From contig CM032123.1 of NCBI GenBank assembly GCA_018894105.1, positions 22,297,744 to 22,361,743 on the forward strand: 64,000 bases of DNA. Direction: 5' to 3'. Under the pieces are notes generated by a model, which searched no databases, was not told the origin of the DNA, and saw only the letters and a program-made list of their open reading frames with translations. A program made the translations under genes and the position numbers. This DNA comes from Jacaranda mimosifolia (Eukaryota > Streptophyta > Magnoliopsida > Lamiales > Bignoniaceae). Shown piece after piece: positions 33,885-45,360 of the stretch; within the stretch, counting starts at the first letter, position 1; each line of letters starts with the position of its first letter.

Positions 33885-34308
33885 GGAAAAGTGTATTTTT
33901 AGCCCTCTCAAAAAAAACGATTTTGGTGGTTTACCCCCTTGTGAAAAAAAAAAGAAGAAGATTGAAATCCCGCCTTATGTTTTTAAAAATGAGTGAAAAA
34001 CACCCCTGAGACCATAAGTGGAGTGCAAGCGTCCAAAAATGCGAGTGGTTGTGATTTTTTATAAATAAAATGACTATTATGCCCTTAGTGTATCAATCGT
34101 TGGATCTTTTTGTTTAAATGAACTGTCTAGATTTAGTAGTACTTAATATTTATAAAAAAATATATAAAAAATTATTTATACATTTATACACATATATGCA
34201 CAACATATTGTATATATTATAATATATTTTTCAATATTATATAATATATATTATAAATATAATATAGTATTATAATATATATAATGTATATGTATATATA
34301 TAAAGACT

Positions 34309-34605
34309 GCCATGGCAGCCATGCCAACCAGATCTGGCCAGCCATATCCGGCCAGTGGCCACCGCGTATTAAAAAAAAGAAAAAAAAAAGAAGTTGGTTA
34401 AGGTTGCCATGGCCGTCGATTGGCAACCAACTGATTGTGTGGGGGGAGGGGGGGGGGGGGAAGGGAAGGTGTCTCGACCAACCAAATCTGGCCCGCGGTG
34501 GCCGCCAACTACAGTCCCCGCCGGCCGTCGTGTATAAAAAAAAAAACTTAATATAGGCTGCCATGGCAGTCGGTTGCGCGGGGGGTGGGTGGGGTGGGGA
34601 AGGGG
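34309..34605. other. GC-rich island with CTGCCATGGCAG palindromes and G-runs
   Basis: The island starts with CTGCCATGGCAGCC (34307-34320) and the reverse-oriented GGCTGCCATGGCAG lies near 34556-34569. G-runs occur at 34440-34460 and 34579-34606. Surrounding sequence is over 80% AT. The ORFs on both strands here are not credible. Confidence 0.6.
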
Positions 34606-34689
34606 AAGATATATGTATATATATATATATTATGTATGAATATAAATATATTATAAATAATTATATATATCATTTTATATATGCACATA

Positions 34690-35455
34690 TATATAATTTT
34701 ACAAATATTAAATAGTATTTAATTTATATAAGTATGCTATATATTTAATAAATATAAAATTATTTAATTTTAGATTAAATAAAAGAAAAAATATATTATA
34801 TATATGTATATAGATATGTTATAAATAATTTTATATACATGTATGTATTTATATTTTTTTTATATGTATATAATTTTCTGTATATGTATGTATATATAAT
34901 TTTATAAATAATAAATAGTATTTAATATATGTATATATATAAAGATGTTATGAATAATTTTATATGCATATATGTATATATATAATAATATATACATGTG
35001 ATTTTATATATATGCATGTATATGATTTTTTTATAAATATTATATTGTATTTGATTTATATAAATATGTTATATATTTTATAAATATGAAATTATTTAGT
35101 TTTGATAATTATATATATGGATGTATATATAATTTTACAAATATCAAATAGTATTTAATTTATATAAGTATGTTATATATTTCATAAATATAAAATTATT
35201 TAATTGTAGACTAAACAAAAGAAAAAGAAATATATATTTTATATATATGTATATAGATATGTTGTAAATAATTTTATATACATATATATATATATTATGC
35301 ATATATGTATTTATATAATTGTTTATATGTATATAGTTTTATATGTATGTATATATAATTTTATAAATATTAGATAGTATATAATTTATATAAATATCTT
35401 ATGTATTTTATAAATATAAAATTATTTAATTTAAATTAAATAAAAGAAAAAGAAA
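34690..35455. repeat. AT-rich imperfect tandem array
   Basis: Units containing TATTTAATTTATATAAGTAT followed by ATATAAAATTATTTAATTTTAG recur near 34696, 35029, 35130 and 35360, with a partial one near 34900. Three of them end in AATAAAAGAAAAA or close variants. Spacing is uneven (100-330 bp). Confidence 0.55.
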
Positions 35456-35660
35456 AATATAAGGATATAAAGTAATTATATATATATATACATGAGGGTA
35501 TTTTCATAATTTCAGTGTAAAATTCAACTCAAATAAACGGAAGGGGACAGTGATCCAAATTTTAAAAACATAAGGGGGAGTTTCACCCCTTTTTTTTCAT
35601 ATGAGGGTAAACCGCCTATTTCATATAATACAGTGGGGTAAAAAGATTTTAGCCCTATAT

Positions 35661-37390
35661 ATATAGAACATCTTTTCCAATTTTAGATTTTCGTATTATG
35701 GAATTAATAATTTGTTCTAATTTCGTTAATTAATTCGAAAGCTATAACAGGCAATTAAACAAGAATTACCTTCTTTTTAAAGTGGGGGACAATGAACTAC
35801 GAAAAAAATAAGAATAGTGTACATCATTCTGCGGATCGGAGGGAGTATAATTTAATTAATTCTGAAAATTGAGTATGATGTTTGGTTAATGAAACTGCTA
35901 AAAGAAACAAGTGAATTTGGTTTTTTATTGATTAAAAAAAAATGCTTGAATTTTTTGTACCAGTGAGTTGTTTAACAGAAAGTTTTAGAATTTCCATCCA
36001 ATATTAAACATCACAATGTTTTTAAGAAATAAAAAATAAAAAACTTGATTTACTTGAGCTTAGTTTACTGAAGTAAACAAAAAATAATTATAATGCAACA
36101 AATGATTATGTTAATTTTTTTGGATTTTATTTATTTACACACAAATACACACCTAAAGGCATTCGAGTTCAAATCTACCAAACTTGGGTTATGTTTCTGC
36201 TAATAATTAATAATTGGCCTAAACAAAAAAGATTGTGTAAGTTGGGATTTGATGAGTTTTCATTAATTTCTATATTGGCTTCAATACTATTTATGCTGTA
36301 TAGAATGCCCCATATCGAGTTTTCTTATGTCTACTTGGATTCTCCAGATAGTATTCTGAACACAAGCATCACCATCACCATCACCATAGATTATTTCTAG
36401 TTCAGAAAGGTACTGCTGCTGAGATTATGTAAACAAGCTTTGCTTATACATGATTTTTTGCCTTTCATTAGGAAATTACCAATCCACCAATTATTTCTAG
36501 TTCAGTCTAGCTTAAACTCATTTTCACTGCTAAAAAATATTGTCATCCAATGGACAGGCAAATCATCAATACACTTGAAATTCAATGACCACAAACAAAT
36601 CCTGAATGGACAATTAATGCTCCAATAACAACTGCTTCTCCATGTTATCTAAATTACTAGCTAGCTAATGGATCAGAGAACAACACAACAGGCTTTCTAA
36701 TCCAGACTTTAAAAGTAGAGACATGTTTACAAAATAGTAGATCCACAGTCTCACTTTTCGTCAACTAAATTTCCAGAAATCTGCTTTGGCTAAACATCCT
36801 TACAACTATCAAGTTACTGAAACAAAGGTGACAAACTATATAACTCATCATATGCCAAAGTTTGACGGCCATACAAAATGATTAAATCCAAGCTGATAAA
36901 AATTGCTTCGGACTTGAGAAACTGCAAAAGTTTATGCATTCCTCAAACTCCGTTTGCAATATAGCAACATCCACTTTAACCAAAAAAGAAAGAAATCCAC
37001 TTTGCCAACTCTTAACTTAATTGGTTGGAATAGTCTATGGTGCAAATTTGATTGTACATACCTCATGTGAGGGATGTATAAATGTATTTAATTTGAACCA
37101 TTGAATTTCAAATATGAAATCATATCCTTTCATTTTGATCATAGTTATCAACATAATAAAGTACATTTAACCTGCTACTTGTATGAGCGGTTTATAATGA
37201 ATTTTAATTGTAATATTGAGGGTTCATTGTACTAAAATAATGGCTATCAGTACTTAAATTTGCAATATATATGTCAAATAATTATATGTGATTTACATTA
37301 ATATACATTAATATTCTCCAATGATATTCTCAAATCAACCCAAAATTTAATTACTTATATTATTTCAATATCTTGTATTAATTAGTTATA
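35661..37390. other. Intergenic DNA
   Basis: Contains short frames (36191-36400, 36440-36628) with no recognisable domain and no splice context. A short (CATCAC)n-like run lies near 36366-36386. I support no gene. Confidence 0.5.
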
Positions 37391-38350
37391 TTTATACTAT
37401 AAAAAATTATAATTATTTTCTAACCTTAGCGAAAATCTGAAACGGTGATTTTAATCATCATTGAAAACATTTAAAAGAAAATCAATAAAAAAATAAATAG
37501 TAAATGACAAAATATCTTTTATTAAAAATATATTCAAAATAATTATATATTTACATATATAAATACATAAAATATATATATATATAACTTACATACATAC
37601 ATACATATATATATAACCCTTACCCTCAACACCCCTCACCCACATAAAAAAAAAAAAAAGCACAAAACCGACAATCCAACCTCCATGGCCCGGCGGCCGA
37701 CCATGGCCAGCCCCGCCAGGGGTGATTGACTGCATGGGTGCGGGATTGGTTGGGGGGATTGGGGAGGAACAAGGGGGGCGGGCTCGGGGGACCTCGGGGG
37801 GGGGGGGGGGGGGGGGCAGGGGAAGGTTGTTTCGAGATTTGGAAGAAGGAAGTTACCTTTTTTTTTTTTTAAATTGATAAATAAATTTCATTAAATTAAT
37901 ATTGTTTGTTATTAATATTATTAAATATATATTTAAAATTATCAAATATTATTTGAAATAATAAACTTAAAAATTTTCTTTTGAAAAAAAAATTACTTAT
38001 TAAATAAATTTAATTAAATTATTTTAAATAGATTTATTTAATATTATTGAGTATACAAGTCAAAATTATTAAAATTATATTGTTAGAATGATAGATTTTG
38101 ATTTTACTATATCTAATTTTATATCTTAATTAATAAATAAATTTAGCTAAAGTTATTTATATTATTTTAGATATGTTTATTATTTAATATTATAGAGTAT
38201 GTAATTAAAAATAATTAAATTATATTATCTAATATATTTTTATTTTTATTTTTTAATTATTTTTGAGAAATATTTATCAAACATTAAATGTATCAAAATT
38301 TTAAAACACAAAACAATGACTTATTGTGAAATTAGCATTAACATGTTGTA
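37391..38350. other. AT-rich DNA with a GC-rich core and a 21-base G tract
   Basis: A GC-rich segment at about 37620-37850 has CCATGGCC and GACCATGGCC, then an uninterrupted run of 21 G at 37796-37816. Flanks are AT-rich. Similar in layout to the elements at 33885-35660 and 58380-59850, but I could not find its terminal repeats. Confidence 0.4.
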
Positions 38351-39719
38351 AAAAAACATGTGTCGTTTAATTTAAAAGTACGTCGTGTGAGTGAAATACA
38401 ACAATACTTCATCATAGACATACTCAACTTAATTATCATAAAAACAAAAAAGAAAGAAAAGGAAAAGAAAAAGAAAAAGAAAAAGAAAAAGAAATGGAGC
38501 TATGAATACAACAGTTACGAACTTGGACGGCCAAATATTAAAACAACAGTTTCTGTCTTTATTGGTCATTTAATTTGTAGTAGTGGCGGTATTTCTTATT
38601 TCTTTATTAGTTATCTCTTCCTAATTCCCATGCGTGCTGGCAAACAAATAATTAGTGGTATTATCTCCGACTGACAAGACAAACATGTCCTTTTCTTTTT
38701 TCTTTTTTCTTTTTTTCTAATTAAATAATGGTTGATGGTTCCAACTTCCAAATAATTACTTGTTCTACGTTTTGGATTTGTTATATTATACTCTTAAGTC
38801 ACTGCCTAAAACATAGATCTGTTTAATATGGCAATGTTTGGCTATATATTTTTTTATTTTTTATATTAAATTAAACGCTTTGCTAAAATATATTTTTTAA
38901 AATATTATTGAAACTTTTAACAATTTTAATCATCATATCGACAATATATATTACTTTTCTATCATTATTTTTATGTAATTATATACTTTTAATTATTATT
39001 TTATCATACAAATTATATATAAATAATATAACTTTATCTAAAATTATTTATAATAAAATTTGCTCCTTAAACATAAAATCAAACATTTTATTTTATTCCC
39101 CATACATTTTCTAATTTTCGATTAGAAAATATTCTCTCAAAACATTCAAAACTAACCACACAATACCAAAATTTTACATTTTTTAATGTTCTAAAAATTC
39201 CACTTGAGAATCACTGATATTTTGTTACTTAACCAAGAAAGTGAGAATAAAAATTCATTTTAAGCACAAAAACTTATTTTAGAAAACTCTTAAAAGAAAA
39301 TGTCAATACTAAATATATAAGTAATATCATTAAAGAAAATGCTAATATGGAATCTCTTTGATTTAATTGCTGCTTTGTGTAGTACAAAATCATATGTAAT
39401 CTTTTCTATTTGTAATTGAAGACCATCCAAAATTTCTGTGTCTTTATTTGATTTTTAGTTTTCTCTTTACTTTATTTTTTTCCTTTTCCAACTGCATATA
39501 TGTTTTTCTTACGGATATCATATCAGTGACAGTTAATTAGTGGTGCTTAAAATTTAAATTTCATTATAATTTGCTTTAAAATTTATTTTTACTATTTAAA
39601 AATAAATTATCAATCACTTCATTCCATTTTTATCAAAATTTCAGACTTATTTTTATATCAAAATAAATTCTTAATAACCAAACCAATACAGAAGTGGCCT
39701 TATTTTGACTTGGTGTTAG
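38351..39719. other. AT-rich intergenic DNA
   Basis: Holds a (GAAAAA)n-like tract at about 38440-38494 and a T/C-rich tract near 38690-38720. The ORF 38360-38674 is carried by the A-rich tract (poly-Lys) and is not credible. Confidence 0.5.
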
Positions 39720-40063
39720 TCCCCCTTGACCTTCTTTCTTTTCATTATTCTTATTCTGACCATTAAATTACTAAATACTAACGCTAAACAACTGCCCTCG
39801 CCTCGCCAGTCGCCACTCAATATTTACTTCTTTCTTTCTCTCTCTCAGACACCAAATTCTTCTTCTTTGGCATTGTCTTCCCTTCACCGATCCTACTCCC
39901 AACAAAAAAACTAAACAAAAGTTTCATCCACTAAATTTGCGACGAGCTATACACTGTTTTCTATGAACATATAACCTGGACAAGTTTCGATATGTCAAGA
40001 AAATAACTTGGTAATTTCTCAGATCTGATGTTGCCTCCCCTAATCTGCCACTGAATTACCACC
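39720..40063 (+). promoter_or_regulatory. 5' UTR / proximal promoter of the GUX gene
   Basis: A CT-rich leader (TTCTTTCTTTCTCTCTCTCAG at about 39827-39847, then CTTCTTCTTTGG) precedes the ATG, a common feature of plant 5' UTRs. No TATA box is certain. Confidence 0.4.
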
Positions 40064-43000
40064 ATGAGAGGATCGTCACCTACTTCAGCAGAGCCCAGAC
40101 ATAGGCTCTCTATTAACACGTAAGCTTATATAAATAGCTTTTTCTTTTATCTATTTCTTGATTGTATTTTTTTTATTTTTTTTCATTTTTACATTTAAGC
40201 AGCCAGTTAGTGGGCAAGCTTGTTTCTCAATGATTCTCGGTTTTATGTTCGGAATGTCCGGAGCTTTTTTGGGCTTTGGGCATCTTTGTTTTTTTCTTTT
40301 GATTGTATTTACTGGAGTTGGCACCCACTTGCTTTTTCTGAATATTTTTGGTAGGCTCATATGTTGGCTACATATATGAACGCTTTTGGGTTTTGGGAAT
40401 GTTGGTTTTTCTTGTTCAGAGTTCTAGATTGTTATTGATCGTTTCTGTAGCTTTGTTTGCGGAAAGTGGTAAAGTTCCATTCTTGGGGTGTCTATGTTAA
40501 GTTGCAGGTAGCGGATTATTTTAGGGTTCTGTGAATAAAGAGTGCATTTTGTTTGTATTTTCTGAAGGGAGGAGAGTGAAGGAAGGAGTGGGGTGGGTTG
40601 AAGGTGGTTGGGGTTAAGTTTCAAAAGTTCTAGAAACAAGCTAATTTCTGGAATTATAAAACTCTGCTCTTTGTTAATGGAACGAAGTAAAGGTCGAATG
40701 GGACCAAAACAGGCCGGCACAGCCTCATGGTATCTGAGTCGTATGGACAGCGTGTGAATATAATTCTGGATTTTTAATTAATGAACCTTTGATGTGTTTT
40801 ACAAGTAATTTGGTGATGGGGTAGTTGAGAGATTGAAGCACTACAAAGTCCTATTTTATTGAGTTTTACTCTTCTATTGGACAAATAAAAGGTAGACCTA
40901 TTTCAGTTGCCGCTGTTAGGTATTGAATCTTTCAGTTTCATATAGAAAGTGTCTTACTTGTTGGTGTTAACAATTATTTATTGGGAGTTTGTTGTGTGGT
41001 CTTATTTGGGGCATTTTACAATTAAGCAGGGAATAAATTTGGTTAAAGTTTGCCTTTAATTTGACTGAATCAACTTTGTCAAAAGGCCTGGTATCAGTAG
41101 AAGTGATGCTCAAGATTATGGGTGTAAACGGATATTAAACAGATTAGAGACACTGTTTTCATATTCATATCTGTTTAACTTTTCGAGTATTCGGATATGG
41201 ATACGAATTTGATGGACATTTAAAAATGATATCTGAATTCGTATCCGTAGGCTATCCGTCGGATATTGGTCGAATTTAGATATATCTGTATTCGATTATA
41301 ATTATTCAGATTTATTCATATTTTATTAAACTTATCCTTATTCGAATTATTTTTTTATATTTATATTCAATGATTATTATTTAAATTTATTTACAAATAT
41401 CTAAATACGTGAATTTATGAATTTATAACAAATATATATTTTAATTAATAGAAGGAACTATATAATTTTATTAAAAAGAAAGCAATCAAACAAATAACAT
41501 AATTTCTAATTAATAATTAATTTTATAATTGATTATTAGTACTTATTAACAATAATAATGGCATTGGAGTATATTAATTATAAAGTCAACTAACAATAAT
41601 TATGTCGATTAACTTTATTCTTTAATTTTTTTGTCTATGTTACAATAATTTTTTAAATTTATTCTTTTTTCTTTTCAATCCTTCAATTATAATTTATATA
41701 TACATATTTTGATTATGAGATTTTCATTAAAAAATATAAATAATATATTATTTAATAAATATATATTCGGAGCGGATGTTAAACGGATCGGATACGCATT
41801 TACCATATACATATCCATTTATAATCGAATATGTGCTAATCGAATATGGATAATATCCGCTTTAAACAGATGTGGATAAATTTTTGTATAAATGGATATG
41901 AATGCAAATTGTAAACGAATTTTCGAATATCCATTTATAGCCCTACTCCAAATTCATAAATTTGGTTAAGCACCTTCATTAGATTCATACTACGATAGTA
42001 AAGAATTTTTGTTGGGGAATTAGTTGAAAGATCTGTGGACTGCTAAACTTCTTATTGGTGTATAATGGCAGAGGTGGATAGCAATATTTATGCGCAAATG
42101 CAACAGGACATAAAAATTTTGGCTGCTGTCAGTGAAGACTAAAGAGATTTTGCTTGAAATTCTGGAGGAGATTAATGTTATCATCTTTTAGCACACGAAT
42201 GGGCTGCATAGCCCTCTTGTATATTACCTCCTGTATTTATTGTTAACTTCTTTCATTGGCAGCCCTGATGTTTGGTAACACAGGAGGAAGCATCAGAATT
42301 GTTTCTCAATATTTCCATGTAAACTTGTTGTATGAGCATTGTGGCTATGAAACTCTGCCCATAACACATAATTCAGCTTTGCCAAAGAAGGTGGTGCTTT
42401 ACACGTAGATATATACCATAGGAAAAGGTAGAAAATCAAGAAGCTAATGGGGAAGGCTTTGATCTAGTCAATTACTAGTTAAAGGCACACAATGACCCTG
42501 ACTGACCCCTAAGCAGATTTGGACTTTGAGTCAATCTGTCATAAGTAAACACTCCAAAAAAGAAAAAACAAAAACAAGGACCATGAGTAACCAAGATATT
42601 GTATTGCTTGACTTATAACAACAATGCTAATTCAACAGATTTCGTTTCAGCTCCTTTTGCTTTTTAAGGTTTTGTTAACTAGTCCCACTCATTTGAGCAT
42701 TAGGAGAGTGGAAAATCTGTAGGCAACAAGTGGACCAAGTAAGGAATCATTCTGTTGCTGATATTTAGCATGTTTATATTCTTTAGCATAAGTGCATTTG
42801 AAGCATAGAAAATTATCTTCCGGTGTTGGATGGAGTTGCATGTATATTCTCATGGCAAGCACTTTATCGGAGTTATAAATGATCTCTCTTGTGCTTCCAA
42901 GATGGCTTGCTATTTTGAAATTGGGGACATCAATATTTGTTTTAGTCAAACTATTTTCCCCGCCTTTGGGTATGTTTTTGATATTTAGCTGAATTATTTT

Positions 43001-45360
43001 CTAATATTGTTGTGTCTTGTTCAGTGAGGATACAAACAAAAGAAGGTTTACAAGAAATAGAGTGTTGAAAGATGGGGATAGGTACCTTTTTGGTTACAGT
43101 CTCGACAGGATATTGAGCTGCAAGTTTCCTACTTTGAAACTTGTGATGGTCATTATCATTATTGGAGCATTTTTCACTCTCCTGCGCTCTCCATCAATTC
43201 ATGAAATAGACCATGTTTCCAGCCTTCGTTCTAGGTATCTTATATATATATTGTTTCTCATTATTCATACATCGTCTAGTGTTATCACCTTAAATAGAGG
43301 TTTGGCTCGAACAAGGTTGTTCTTTTTCATCTGTACTCTAATTCCACTTTTTGTGATACTCAAAACTCTTTAAATCATCTAGAATGAAATATGAGTTCTT
43401 GTTGTCTTTTGCTTGTGAAATTTGATTGTAGGTCAAGCTTGGTAGATAAGTGGATAAGGGATAGATTTGGGATAGATCAAAGTTATGCATCACTTTTGGA
43501 TGTCAACTGGGACGAAGTTTCCAATGCAATTGAGAAGTTAACTGACAGGGATGAGTATAAGGGAATAGGTTTGTTGAATTTCAATGAGGAAGAAATTAAT
43601 CAGTGGAAGCAGTTATTACCAGATGCAGAGCATGTTGTACTTATGATGGATTATGCCCCACATAATGTCACTTGGGAAACACTGTACCCTGAGTGGTTAG
43701 ATGAGGAAGAAGAGTTCGAAGTTCCCACTTGTCCTACTTTGCCCAAAATTCACTTCCTGGGTAAACCACGCATGGATCTTATAGGAGTGAAGCTTCCCTG
43801 CAATAAATCCAGGAAGTGGTCAAGGGATGTAGCTCGTTTTCACTTGCAACTTGAAGCTGCAAGACTTGCTGCAACTACCAAAGGTTATCATCCTGTGCAT
43901 GTTCTTCTCATTACCGAGTGTTTCCCAACCCCAAATCTTTTTACCTGCAATGAGCTAATTGTGAGGGAAGGCAACACATGGTTGTATAAACCCAATTTAA
44001 ATAAATTGAGAGAAAAGCTCCACCTTCCAGTTGGGTCCTGTGAACTTGCAGTTCCTCTAAAGACCAAAGGTTAGTTCTAATCTTAGATGTACTCATATAC
44101 AGTACAATTGATATGATGTTAATATTTGTCCTATAAAGTCAGCTTTCTAGTAATTTCTACTGGAAATGGATGTAGGAAATCTCTCAATATGTTGTTATCT
44201 TTGCTGCTGGGGCTGCTGTAATCTAATTGAAAAAGCAACTAAACAAGTAGTATCTGAAATGCTAATACTGGTTTCTGACATCAGAGTAACAAGTGAAATT
44301 CTAACACCAACTCTGTCATGCAGAATACTGGTACTCAGGTAATGCAAGGCGAGAAGCATATGCAACAATCCTGCACTCAGCTCACGTCTACGTCTGTGGA
44401 GCCATTGCTGCAGCGCAAAGCATCCGCATGGCAGGTTCGACTCGGGATCTTGTGATACTTGTCGATGAAACTATAAGTGACTATCACAGGGGTGGTCTTG
44501 TGGCGGCAGGATGGAAAATCCATACAATTCAAAGAATCAGAAATCCAAAAGCGGAACGAGATGCCTACAACCAGTGGAATTATAGTAAATTCCGCCTTTG
44601 GCAATTGACGGATTATGACAAAATTATATTTATTGATGCAGATTTGTTAGTTCTCAGGAACATCGATTTCCTGTTCGAGATGCCAGAAATATCTGCAACA
44701 GGAAATAATGCTACCCTCTTTAATTCTGGTGTAATGGTGATTGAACCATCCAATTGTACGTTTCAGTTGTTGATGGACCACATCAACGAGGTTGAGTCCT
44801 ATAACGGTGGGGACCAAGGGTATTTGAATGAAATCTTCACATGGTGGCATCGAATCCCAAAACACATGAACTTTTTGAAACATTTTTGGATTGGTGATGA
44901 GGAAGAGAAAAAAAAGATGAAGACGCATTTGTTTGGTGCTGATCCTCCAGTTCTATATGTTCTTCATTATTTGGGGTTGAAACCATGGTTATGCTTTCGG
45001 GACTATGATTGCAACTGGAATGTGGATATATTGCAGGAATTTGCGAGTGATGTTGCGCATAGAACTTGGTGGAAGGTCCATGATGCCATGCCAGAGAACT
45101 TACAGAAATACTGCTTGCTTCGGTCGAAACAGAAGGCTGCACTGGAGTGGGATCGCAGGCAAGCCGAGAAAGGTAACTATAGCGATGGTCACTGGAAAAT
45201 AAAGATAAAAGACCCAAGATTAACTATTTGCTTTGAAGAGTTTTGCTTCTGGGAAAGTATGTTGTGGCACTGGGGCGAAAAGAATTGGACAGATAACGTC
45301 ACTTCTATGCTGCCGTCATCGCCACCTACAATTGAAACAGCTTCACTCTCTTCTTTGTAA
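40064..45360 (+). CDS. GUX: GT8 xylan alpha-glucuronosyltransferase (GUX/PGSIP type), 4 exons
   Basis: Exons 40064-40119, 43025-43234, 43432-44069 and 44324-45360, with GT-AG introns in consistent phases, give 646 aa. GUX enzymes add glucuronic acid side chains to xylan in the Golgi lumen during secondary or primary wall synthesis. The start ATGAGAGGATCG yields MRGSSPTSAEPRHRLS, a short cytosolic tail. One hydrophobic anchor lies at about 55-72 (LKLVMVIIIIGAFFTLL), making a type II membrane protein. NVTWETLYPEWLDEEEE and VKLPCN are in the stem region, and PVGSCELAVPL ends exon 3. The GT8 domain has REAYATILHSAHVYVCGAI, RNPKAERDAYNQWNYSKFR, the metal-binding DAD at 406-408 (IFIDADLLVLRN), GGDQGYLNE (463-471) and HYLGLKPW (516-523). 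All key GT8 motifs are present. Closest recalled relatives are the GUX1-GUX3 clade; I cannot fix the orthologue. Intron 1 (2.9 kb) carries a hAT-like element. Confidence 0.93.
41117..41945. mobile_element. hAT-like non-autonomous element, copy 2, in GUX intron 1
   Basis: Left end TATGGGTGTAAACGGATATT and the complement of the right end TAGGGCTATAAATGGATATT are inverted. Flanking CTCAAGAT (41109-41116) and CTCCAAAT (41946-41953) match at 6 of 8. The body matches copy 1 (13099-14982). Length 829 bp, no transposase. It is an uninterrupted reference for copy 1. Confidence 0.78.

Larger units (their letters stand above)
33885..35660. mobile_element. Long-TIR, AT-rich non-autonomous element with GC-rich core
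   Basis: About 110 bases at the left (33888-33998) and right (35545-35655) are imperfect inverted copies. Both, read inward, contain GGTTTACCC, a poly(A) run, and CTTATGTTTTTAAAA. The interior has a GC-rich island (34309-34605) and then AT-rich tandem-like units (34690-35450). Long TIRs are typical of Mutator-like elements; no transposase is visible and no 9-bp target duplication was recognised. Confidence 0.55.

Noticed and set aside
34217..34564. Proline/glycine-rich ORFs on both strands
   Set aside because: Produced by the GC island and A/T runs; both strands are open, which fits composition rather than coding.
36191..36628. Two adjacent ORFs with membrane-like composition
   Set aside because: No domain or conserved start, no splice context, and T-rich DNA often gives such frames.
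38360..38674. 104-aa ORF with poly-Lys
   Set aside because: The Lys run is the translation of a (GAAAAA)n microsatellite; no domain.
42689..42949. 86-aa minus-strand ORF in GUX intron 1
   Set aside because: Lies in an intron on the opposite strand, has no domain or splice context.
44647..45217. Minus-strand ORFs under GUX exon 4
   Set aside because: Shadows of the GT8 coding exon.
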